This document shows positions 57,605 through 64,000 of a stretch of DNA of 64,000 bases, one piece after another. Positions within the stretch are counted from its first letter, which is position 1. Each line of letters opens with the position of its first letter. The notes beneath the pieces are model-generated. The model was not told the origin of the DNA, ran no database searches, and saw only the letters and a program-made list of their open reading frames with translations. This stretch comes from Gemmatimonadota bacterium (lineage in GTDB: Bacteria; Gemmatimonadota; Gemmatimonadetes; Longimicrobiales; Gaopeijiaceae). Both the position numbers and the translations under genes were made by a program. Where the stretch lies: contig JAJCZZ010000091.1 in assembly GCA_029262115.1 (NCBI GenBank), positions 62,001-126,000 of the forward strand, read 5' to 3'.

Positions 57605-60259
57605 TCACTCCGCCCTGAGAGCCTCCAGAGGGTCGGTCCGGCCGGCTCGGCGCGCGGGGAGCCAGGAAGCTAGAGCGGCGGTGATGAGAAGTACCAGCGA
57701 AGCGGTTGCCAGTGTGACCGGATCCGTGGCGCCAACGCCCCAAATCCGACTCTCCAGGATCCGACCGCTGAGGAAGGCGCCCGCGAGGCCGATCGCGACT
57801 CCGGCCGCTCCAATCCCGAGCCCGGCTCGGAGGAGTTGTCGCTGAAGGCCCGCCGGCGATGCGCCCAGCGCCAACCGAATCCCCATCTCCCTCCGCCTCT
57901 CACCCGCGAGGAACAGGAGCGCACCGTACAACCCCGCGGCCGCCAGCAGGAGCGCCACGAGCGCGAAGGCGCCGTACAACGCGGAGTCGAAGCGGCGCCC
58001 CGCGGTGGAGCGGTCGACGGCCTCCCGCATCGAGCGGATCGTAGGCACTGGCAGCGCGGGGTCGACCGACCAGATGGCCTCGCGCACCGCCCGTACCACA
58101 TCAGTTGCCCCGGTCGAGCCCGTGGTGAACGCGACGTTCGCCTTCGAGATCGGGCCGGGCACGAGGTCGAACGGCACGTGGGCGTACATTCCGTGATCCG
58201 ACTCCAACCCGAAGTGGTGGTGGTCCTTGGTCACCCCTACGACCGTCAGCGTCCGGCTGCCTCCATACGTCACGGCTCGACCAACGGCCGCGTCCGCGCT
58301 TCCGAACAAGGACACCGCGAGAGGCTGACCGAGAACGATCGGCGGGGGATCCGCTTGCCCGGCTTTCGCGCCCCAGCCGGCACCGGCCGCGAATTCGATT
58401 CCGAGCGTCGAGAAGTAGGTCTCGTCCACCACGTGTAGTAGCGTGTTGTCGGGATCCTCGCGCTCCTCGCCATACGGCTGGATATCCCCTCCCCAACAAC
58501 AGCGCGACCCGCCGGTCATCTCCAGCGGCATGGTCAGCCCGTACGTTGCGGCCGTGACTCCCGGCACCGATGCGACCGCGTCACGCACCCGGTGCATCAA
58601 GCCTGCCAGCTCCTCGCGGCTCTCCGGCCTGGTTGGTGTCAACGGAACGGTCCACACGCCTTCGATATCGAAGCCGGCGTCCTGCGCCCGAACGGACATC
58701 AGACTCCGCAGGAAGAGCCCCGCGCTGGCCACCAGGACCAGCGAGAGCGCGACCTCGGCCGAAACGAGCGCGTTTCTGAGCCGGGCCACGCCGCGTCCGC
58801 CGGTGGCACCTCGGCCGCCACCTCGCAGGTGGTCGGCGACGCCGACCTTCGAGCCCCTGAGAGCGGGGAGCAACCCGAAGATCACGGATGTCGACGACGC
58901 GGCGAGAAGGGCGAAGATCAGGACGCGGCCGTCCAAGGCGACGGATCCCCCGCGGGGGAGGGCCGTCGGATTCAGCGCCTCGAACGCCGCCAAGGCTCCC
59001 CACGCCACTCCGATACCCACGACGCCCCCGGCCAGCGCGACGACCAGGCTCTCCGCCAACAGTTGTCGGATCAACGTCGCGGAACCCGCTCCGAGGGCCC
59101 GGCGCACCGCCATCTCCCGAAGCCGACCCAGACCGCGTGCCAGGAAGAGGTGGGCCACATTCGAGCATGCAATGAGCAACAGCATGCCGACCGCGGCCAT
59201 CATCAGGTAGAGCGCCGAACGAACCGGCTGATCCACCGTAGCATCCGCTAGCGTCGCGAGCGGGAGGTCCCGAGGACCGCCGTCGTCGTCCTCGAAGTTG
59301 GCGTCCTCTGCGGCCAGCGACGCGACGGTCGCGTCCATCTCATCCTGCGCCGCTTCGAGGGTGAAGCCCGGAGCGAGGCGTCCGGCGATGGTCAGTACAT
59401 GGACATCCGACGAGACCATCCATTCGTGCGCCCAATCGATCGGACGCCATAGATCGATGGACGCGCCCACGAGAGCCTCCGGCAGCGCAAGGGCCGGGTC
59501 GAGGATGCCGACCACCACCACCGGGCTCCCATCCAACGAGACAGAACGCCCAACGATGCCCGGGTCGGCCGCGAATCGTGACACCCAGGTCGGGTAGCTC
59601 AGGACGGCGACATCCGGACTGGTGAAGTCGGTCGGTGCGAATAGCCGACCGAACGCGGCCCGTCCCCCGAAGAGAGCGAAGAAGTTCTCATCGACCCGGG
59701 CCTGTTGGAGCCGTTGAGGGTCACCGGTCCCCGTCAGGATGACAGCGCCGGTCATGCTGGCAGCCCATTGGTCGACACTCGACTGGGTTGAGATCGCCTG
59801 GAAGAACGGCCCCGAATGCGACGGACTCCCCACCCAGACGAGGCGCTCGGCGTCCGGATAGGGGAGCGGTCGGAGCAGCACATGGTCCATCAGCGTGAAG
59901 ACCGCGGTGACCATCCCCACGCCCACGGCCATGAGGCCGACCGACATCAGGGTGAAACCCGGCGCGCGCCGGAGCGTGCGAACGGCGTAGCGGATATCTC
60001 GTGCGAAGCCCATCCCCCCTCCCCTTTCCCTGGAGCCGGACTTGCGGCTCACGTCGACGAAGTCGATCCACTCGACGACAATCACTCCCGGGAGCCGGAC
60101 GAGGCTCCACAGGAGAACGACCAGCACGGCTCTCGGTCCGGACGCCCCGCGCACCATCTCGGACAGTGTCGTGACCATCCTCCCACGATCGTCCCGGGCC
60201 CCCGGTGGAAGCAGGCTGGCGAGGGCTCGGTAGAAGGCGAGCCCCAGTCGGGTGAGCAT
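57605..60259 (-). CDS. ADOP-family ABC transporter permease
   Basis: An 884-residue ADOP permease, second in the window. Soluble N-terminal segment (LAFYRALASLLPPGARDDRGRM), then FARDIRYAVRTLRRAPGFTLMSVGLMAVGVGMVTAVFTLMDHVLLRPLPYPDAERLVW, MacB-type periplasmic domain, FtsX block (about 395-520, with VAHLFLARGLGRLREMAVRRALGAG), second periplasmic domain and a final FtsX block ending ASWLPARRAGRTDPLEALRAE. The start is either GTG at 60265, giving a 4-nt overlap with the PadR stop, or ATG at 60259. Substrate unknown; no ATPase adjacent. Confidence 0.92.
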   Translation of the reverse strand: MLTRLGLAFYRALASLLPPGARDDRGRMVTTLSEMVRGASGPRAVLVVLLWSLVRLPGVIVVEWIDFVDVSRKSGSRERGGGMGFARDIRYAVRTLRRAPGFTLMSVGLMAVGVGMVTAVFTLMDHVLLRPLPYPDAERLVWVGSPSHSGPFFQAISTQSSVDQWAASMTGAVILTGTGDPQRLQQARVDENFFALFGGRAAFGRLFAPTDFTSPDVAVLSYPTWVSRFAADPGIVGRSVSLDGSPVVVVGILDPALALPEALVGASIDLWRPIDWAHEWMVSSDVHVLTIAGRLAPGFTLEAAQDEMDATVASLAAEDANFEDDDGGPRDLPLATLADATVDQPVRSALYLMMAAVGMLLLIACSNVAHLFLARGLGRLREMAVRRALGAGSATLIRQLLAESLVVALAGGVVGIGVAWGALAAFEALNPTALPRGGSVALDGRVLIFALLAASSTSVIFGLLPALRGSKVGVADHLRGGGRGATGGRGVARLRNALVSAEVALSLVLVASAGLFLRSLMSVRAQDAGFDIEGVWTVPLTPTRPESREELAGLMHRVRDAVASVPGVTAATYGLTMPLEMTGGSRCCWGGDIQPYGEEREDPDNTLLHVVDETYFSTLGIEFAAGAGWGAKAGQADPPPIVLGQPLAVSLFGSADAAVGRAVTYGGSRTLTVVGVTKDHHHFGLESDHGMYAHVPFDLVPGPISKANVAFTTGSTGATDVVRAVREAIWSVDPALPVPTIRSMREAVDRSTAGRRFDSALYGAFALVALLLAAAGLYGALLFLAGERRREMGIRLALGASPAGLQRQLLRAGLGIGAAGVAIGLAGAFLSGRILESRIWGVGATDPVTLATASLVLLITAALASWLPARRAGRTDPLEALRAE

Positions 60260-60261
60260 GG

Positions 60262-60576
60262 TCACGACGGGACGGCAGGGCGCGCCTGAACCAGAATGCG
60301 TTCCAGCCGCCGCAGCTCCGCGGCCAGGACGGCGCGTCCGGCGCCCGTAATTCGGTACGTGCGCCGACGGTCCGCGCCGTCGATCTCCTCGATCCAATCC
60401 AAGCCCCGCATCCGACGCAGGACGCGATACAGATTGGCGGGATCGAGCAGGACGCCCGACTCGGAGCGCTCCTCCACGGCTTTGATCAGTCCGTAGCCGT
60501 GGAGCGGGCCCTCGGCCAGAACGGCTAGGATCATGAGGTCGCGCGGGGCGAGCGGCAGGTACTCGGACATGTCCAT
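60262..60576 (-). CDS. PadR-family transcriptional regulator
   Basis: A 104-residue PadR protein: LAPRDLMILAVLAEGPLHGYGLIKAVEERSESGVLLDPANLYRVLRRMRGLDWIEE, RRRTYRITGAGRAVLAAELRRLERIL. It is coupled to the ADOP permease gene, duplicating the arrangement at 2.9-5.9 kb. The start at ATG 60576 (or 60570) has only a weak GGAT upstream. It probably binds the GTTATC/GATAAC dyad just upstream. Confidence 0.9.
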   Translation of the reverse strand: MDMSEYLPLAPRDLMILAVLAEGPLHGYGLIKAVEERSESGVLLDPANLYRVLRRMRGLDWIEEIDGADRRRTYRITGAGRAVLAAELRRLERILVQARPAVPS

Positions 60577-60577
60577 A

Positions 60578-60618
60578 GTTATCCGTCGGATGACTGATAC
60601 TGTCACTCTACAGATAAC
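60578..60618. promoter_or_regulatory. Probable PadR operator
   Basis: Inverted arms GTTATC (60578-60583) and GATAAC (60613-60618) bracket the presumed promoter of the PadR-ADOP operon directly upstream of its start codon. Arm spacing (29 nt) is comparable with the outer arms at 2919-2959. Confidence 0.45.
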
Positions 60619-60646
60619 AAGGGGAGCGGCGGAGCGGAAGACCCCT

Positions 60647-60662
60647 TACCGCTTGCGCGGTA
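60647..60662 (-). terminator. Hairpin downstream of the cco operon
   Basis: TACCGC-loop-GCGGTA, a perfect 6-bp stem with a 4-nt loop, lies 34 nt beyond the ccoS stop on the minus strand and before the PadR-ADOP operator region. No T-run follows, so it may stop or merely stabilise the cco transcript. Confidence 0.45.
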
Positions 60663-60695
60663 GAACGCTGCGGCTCGCGAGACAGCCCCGCTGCC

Positions 60696-60833
60696 TCAGT
60701 CGTCCTGAAGGATCCTTCGCGGTGGATCATCCAGGTCGTCGAACTGCCCGTCCTTCACCGCACGCAGGAACAGGTAGAGGAAGATCCCGGCCAACCCCAG
60801 AGCCACGGGAACAAGGAACACGATCGCGTTCAT
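60696..60833 (-). CDS. ccoS: cbb3-type cytochrome oxidase assembly protein CcoS
   Basis: A 45-residue single-helix protein: MNAIVFLVPVALGLAGIFLYLFLRAVKDGQFDDLDDPPRRILQDD. The helix followed by the F..GQFDDLDxPxxRIL cytoplasmic motif is diagnostic of CcoS, required for heme and copper insertion into cbb3 oxidase. Its ATG overlaps the stop of a short ORF that looks like a partial duplication of its own start. Confidence 0.95.
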   Translation of the reverse strand: MNAIVFLVPVALGLAGIFLYLFLRAVKDGQFDDLDDPPRRILQDD

Positions 60834-60907
60834 GCTGGCACCGCCACAGGTCGGTCCGCGTGCCCATGCCATGCTCGGCCGGGAACGACGCACTCGATCG
60901 CGTTCAT
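60830..60907 (-). other. 25-codon ORF, relic of a duplicated ccoS start
   Basis: Opens with MNAIECVVPGRAWHGHADRP, sharing MNAI with ccoS, and its upstream GTGGCGGTGGCAGC is nearly identical to the GTGGCGGTGCCAGC before ccoS, a direct repeat about 74 nt apart. It overlaps the ccoI stop (ATGA) and the ccoS start (ATGA). It is probably a by-product of a short tandem duplication that keeps translational coupling through the gap. Confidence 0.5.
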
Positions 60908-63243
60908 GCTGCCACCGCCACGGGAGCGGAGTCGTGCACACGACCCGGGCGGTGGGCGCCCCGCACCCGCTTCTCCGCCGCCCGGACACGCGGCTCCACA
61001 CGACTCGCTCCCCAGAGCACCAGGAAGCTGGACACCGACATCAGGACGGCGGCCACGAGCGGGTTGACCCACCCGGCAGCGGCGGCCCCGACCGCGACGA
61101 CGTTGTACGCAAGGGACGCCGTCTGGCTGATGCGGATCTGCCTATGCGCGATCCGGCTGGCGAGGACGGCGGACGCCAAGGGACGGATCGAGCCGCCTAC
61201 CAGCACGGCGTCGGATACCATGATGGTCGACGCCACCCCCCCGCCCATCGCCACGCCGACGGACGCGGCAGCCAGCGCCGGTGCGTCGTTCACGCCGTCG
61301 CCGACGAACAGCACCCGTCGGCCCTCCGCCTCCCGGGCCGTGACCCACTCCACCTTCGCCTCCGGCAGCATTCCGCCCATCGCCGCTGAAATGCCCGTGC
61401 GGCGGGCCACGGCCCGGGCAACGCCCTCGTCGTCTCCGGACAGCAGGTGTACCTCCAGACCGACGGCTTCGAGGGCACGCACGCCGTCCGCCGAGTCCGA
61501 ACGCACCGAGTCGCCGAGGTTCAGGAATGACGTTCCGCCCCGATCGTCGTGGAGGGCGATGCGCCCCGCCCCCGCGGAGGCGAGTCGCCACTGGCGCCCG
61601 TCCACGACTCCCGACACGCCGACGCCCGCTTCCTCGACGATGCCTCGAGCCACCGGAAGAGGGATGTTTCGGGCGGCGGCCTCCCGCAGGACCGCGCCGG
61701 CGACCGGGTGGGGACTGAACCGTTCGAGTCCGGCCGCCACCCGTAGCGTGGCGTCGTCCGCCGAAACGATGTCGAGGTCCCCCACGGTGACGGTCCCCGT
61801 CTTGTCGAGGCCGACCTGGTCGACGGTGGCAAGATCCAAAAACGCGTCCGCGGAGCGGACCAGCACCCCGCGACGCGCGGCAGCGCCGAGCCCGGCGGCC
61901 GCGCACAGCGGGCGGGACAGCGCGAGGGCGCACGGGCACGCGACCACCAGGACGGACACCATGACCGGAAGCGCACTGGACAGCCCCACGGCCAGCCACC
62001 ACACGACGAGTGCCGCGGCCGCCACGGCCAGGGTCGTCGCGGTCACCCACGGGGCGAGTCGATCCAGGGAAGTGGGACGGGCCTCGCGGTCGGCCGCGGC
62101 CCGCACTTGATCCGCCATTCGGTGGACCATCGTCTGGTCGCCCGGCTCCGTCACCCGAACACCGAGGCCTCCATCGATCAGGACGGTTCCGGCCCAGACG
62201 GGATCGCCCTGGTCCACCGCGAGTGGGGCCGACTCGCCCGTGAGATGCGCCATCCGTACCAGCCCATCGCCCGACTCGACGGTGCCGTCCGCCGGGATCT
62301 CGTCGCCGGGTCCCACCACGACCTGGTCTCCGGGCCGCAATGCGTCGGCCGCCACTACTTCGATCCGACTGCCGCGGACGCGGCGCGCCGTGGCGGGAAG
62401 CGAGGCGGCAAGAGTGACCGCCGCCTCCGCGGCCCGTCGACGTTCCCGTCCTTCGACGACCCGACCGGTCAGGAGAAGCGCCACCAGCATGGTCATGGAG
62501 TCCAGATACGTATCGCTCCCCCTGATCGTGCCGAGAACCCCGTGGACGTAGAGCACCGTGACGGCCAGGGCGATGGGGACGTCCATGTGCAGGACCCGCG
62601 CGCGCAGGCCGGCCAAGGCACCGGCGAAGAACGGCGCCGCACACCACAGCGCGACCGGCGTCGCCAAGGCCAGCGATAGCCACCCGAACAGCGCCTCGAA
62701 GCGCGGCGCCATCCCGCCGAGCCACCCCGCGTACCGTGCGGCCGCGAACATCATCACGTTGGCGGCGGCGAACGCGGCCACACCCAGGCGCATGAGAAGG
62801 TCCCGATCCGGACGGCCTTCCTGACCGAGAACGCGCGGCGTGTACCCGAGCGTCGCGACTCTGCCGGCCACGTCCGAGAGCGATACGACCGACGGGTCCC
62901 AGGCGATGGTCGCACGCCCCGACCCGTAGCTCACATGTGCTTCGCGTACGCCTTCGGTTCCCTGAAGAACGTGCTCGGTGACCCACACACACGAAGCGCA
63001 TCGCATTCCGTCGATCGTGAGGCCCATGCGGCACAGACCATCGGTACCCGTTTCCACGGGGATGGCGTCCCAGCCCCCGTCCAGCCCACTCGGACGGGGT
63101 GCGGGTTCCGTGCGCTCCGTGTAATACCGCTCCAGCCCCGCCCCCCGGATGATGGCGTCGGCCGCCTCGCATCCGGCGCAGCAAAACGAGGGTTCCGACC
63201 CCTCGACCAACGCTCCGCAGTGCGGGCAACTCGACGTGTTCAC
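60904..63243 (-). CDS. ccoI: Copper-transporting P1B-ATPase for cbb3 oxidase maturation (CcoI)
   Basis: A 779-residue P-type ATPase. N-terminal zinc-ribbon/Cys motif (CPHCG, FCCAGCEAAD), a heavy-metal-associated domain with GMRCASC, TM segment CPC (VVACPCALALS), phosphorylation DKTGTVTV, HPVAGAV, GDGVNDAPAL and eight helices. The extra N-terminal Cys-rich segment plus the neighbouring ccoG, ccoH and ccoS identify CcoI (FixI), which exports Cu(I) for the CuB site. It overlaps the downstream short ORF by ATGA. Confidence 0.95.
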   Translation of the reverse strand: MNTSSCPHCGALVEGSEPSFCCAGCEAADAIIRGAGLERYYTERTEPAPRPSGLDGGWDAIPVETGTDGLCRMGLTIDGMRCASCVWVTEHVLQGTEGVREAHVSYGSGRATIAWDPSVVSLSDVAGRVATLGYTPRVLGQEGRPDRDLLMRLGVAAFAAANVMMFAAARYAGWLGGMAPRFEALFGWLSLALATPVALWCAAPFFAGALAGLRARVLHMDVPIALAVTVLYVHGVLGTIRGSDTYLDSMTMLVALLLTGRVVEGRERRRAAEAAVTLAASLPATARRVRGSRIEVVAADALRPGDQVVVGPGDEIPADGTVESGDGLVRMAHLTGESAPLAVDQGDPVWAGTVLIDGGLGVRVTEPGDQTMVHRMADQVRAAADREARPTSLDRLAPWVTATTLAVAAAALVVWWLAVGLSSALPVMVSVLVVACPCALALSRPLCAAAGLGAAARRGVLVRSADAFLDLATVDQVGLDKTGTVTVGDLDIVSADDATLRVAAGLERFSPHPVAGAVLREAAARNIPLPVARGIVEEAGVGVSGVVDGRQWRLASAGAGRIALHDDRGGTSFLNLGDSVRSDSADGVRALEAVGLEVHLLSGDDEGVARAVARRTGISAAMGGMLPEAKVEWVTAREAEGRRVLFVGDGVNDAPALAAASVGVAMGGGVASTIMVSDAVLVGGSIRPLASAVLASRIAHRQIRISQTASLAYNVVAVGAAAAGWVNPLVAAVLMSVSSFLVLWGASRVEPRVRAAEKRVRGAHRPGRVHDSAPVAVAA

Positions 63244-63253
63244 GGCTCGGGGC

Positions 63254-63514
63254 TCACCGCTCTCCGAGGATGTAGGAAGGCGCCACGCTGTCGGCTCCGT
63301 TCACGGCGACGTAAATGAAGAGAACGTTGACCAGGACTACGACCAGCAGCCCGACGGTGATCAGCACGGGCCAAAGGAGGTCGCCGTTCAGGGTCACGGT
63401 CGAGCGCCGAGGGAGCGCACCGTCGCCCGAGCGTGCTTCGCGCCGCGCCCTCGTTTCACTTCCAGGCTCGGGGTATGCCGCAGGCCGACCGTCCTTCCCA
63501 CCACGCTCGTTCAT
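63254..63514 (-). CDS. ccoH: FixH/CcoH-like protein, truncated form
   Basis: An 86-residue protein: an Arg/Gly-rich cytoplasmic start, one helix (LLWPVLITVGLLVVVLVNVLFIYVAV) and a short tail NGADSVAPSYILGER. Helix and the VNxxFIYVAV and PSY segment match the beginning of FixH/CcoH, but the usual beta-rich periplasmic domain of about 100 residues is absent. Between ccoG (4-nt overlap) and ccoI (10 nt), its position is exactly that of ccoH. Confidence 0.75.
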   Translation of the reverse strand: MNERGGKDGRPAAYPEPGSETRARREARSGDGALPRRSTVTLNGDLLWPVLITVGLLVVVLVNVLFIYVAVNGADSVAPSYILGER

Positions 63515-64000
63515 GCTCCCCCCACGCTCCTCGGCGTCTTGAAGGTCGTCGGCAACAGAAGTTGCCCGCCCGGACCGTCGATCCGCACGCGGAACGGAAT
63601 CGTGCGGGCGAGCGCATCATCTCCCTGGATCCGAATGACCAGGGGCACGGTCAGTGTCTGCTCCGGGGCCAGTCGGACCTCGTCGGTCAGCAGTTCCGCG
63701 CCGTCCAAGCCGTCCAGGGAGATCTCGTACAAGTCAGTGGCCGCGGCGGCGTCGTTGTTGGTGATCTGGAGCAGGTATGTATTCCGCACCCACCCCTGGG
63801 CGTCGAGCTGATAGAGGGAGCCGGGGGCGCGGTTCACGGAGGCCTCGAACGGCACGCGAGTCACCAGCAGGATAACGGCCGCAATCACGAGCGTCGACAT
63901 CAGCCCCGCGTACACCCACCGCCTCGGGTGCATTCTCCGCCCGGCACGCCCCTCGTCCGCCGCGATCGAGCTATACCGAACCAGGGTGGGCTGGTCGAAG
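63511..64000 (-). CDS. ccoG: CcoG (FixG), C-terminal part, cut by window edge
   Basis: Reads open from the window edge: FDQPTLVRYSSIAADEGRAGRRMHPRRWVYAG, then a transmembrane helix (LMSTLVIAAVILLVTRV) and the FixG_C Ig-like domain (RAPGSLYQLDAQGWVRNTYLLQITNND to LPTTFKTP). The FDxPTLVRYSS sequence corresponds to the segment after the ferredoxin domain in CcoG, so the polyferredoxin half lies beyond the right edge. CcoG is a cuprous-oxidase assembly factor that reduces Cu(II). An internal ATG at 63933 must not be taken as the start. Confidence 0.92.
   Translation of the reverse strand, partial: FDQPTLVRYSSIAADEGRAGRRMHPRRWVYAGLMSTLVIAAVILLVTRVPFEASVNRAPGSLYQLDAQGWVRNTYLLQITNNDAAAATDLYEISLDGLDGAELLTDEVRLAPEQTLTVPLVIRIQGDDALARTIPFRVRIDGPGGQLLLPTTFKTPRSVGGA

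Noticed and set aside
63511-63933. Stand-alone 140-residue Ig-like protein
   Set aside because: The frame continues upstream through the window edge with CcoG sequence (FDQPTLVRYSS), so it is the C terminus of ccoG.

Overview
The window is a high-GC, densely coded chromosomal segment, most likely from a Gemmatimonadota bacterium. That placement is an inference. It rests on two PadR–ADOP permease pairs, many lipoproteins and secreted beta-propellers, menaquinone biosynthesis, cbb3-oxidase maturation genes and orphan TonB-plug-like proteins. No rRNA, tRNA, integrase or transposase was seen. Many adjacent genes overlap by 4 nt (ATGA or GTGA), so GTG starts and translational coupling are common.

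Layout, 0-11 kb: a MetR-like LysR regulator cut by the window edge, an orphan OmpR-type winged-helix protein, a lipoprotein alpha/beta hydrolase, a PadR–ADOP pair and a secreted amidohydrolase. A compact arsenic island follows (arsR, acr3, metallophosphoesterase) with two matching ArsR operators. It is flanked by an imperfect 165-bp direct repeat made from the tails of the two genes it separates. 11-17 kb: a Doc/AbrB toxin-antitoxin pair, then a decaying stretch with a frameshifted beta-helix gene and three tandem RCC1-repeat lipoprotein copies, all broken. 17-28.7 kb: an ElyC-like protein, a META-domain lipoprotein, a DUF4212/SSS symporter, and a run of TonB receptor, DUF3311, SSS symporter, secreted cyanophycinase and DUF1684 that looks like a peptide/cyanophycin scavenging unit. 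28.8-31.6 kb: an FG-GAP/TPR secreted protein and a small outer-membrane-like protein.

31.7-41.9 kb: menaquinone genes in two blocks (menA-menE and blaI-menF-menD-menB). The interval between them holds a tiny lipoprotein-like ORF under a perfect 23-bp palindrome, two orphan plug-like secreted proteins, a cyclophilin, a two-family intergenic repeat array and a strongly folded candidate RNA. 42-50 kb: lipoproteins, a membrane protein, an Ig-like/LVIVD beta-propeller protein, a CPA1 antiporter and an ArsR–SRPBCC pair. 50-57.6 kb: a large BTAD/TPR regulator divergent from three surface-protein genes (a lipoprotein, a PGRS-like glycine-rich lipoprotein, a DUF4892-OmpA protein). 57.6-64 kb: a second PadR–ADOP pair and the ccoG-ccoH-ccoI-ccoS maturation operon, cut by the right edge.

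Together the genes describe a respiring, menaquinone-using diderm with a heavy investment in secreted and outer-membrane proteins. The most novel material is non-coding or very small: the folded element at 37.2 kb, the 36.5-37.1 kb repeat array, and the 31-codon ORF with its palindrome at 34.1 kb.
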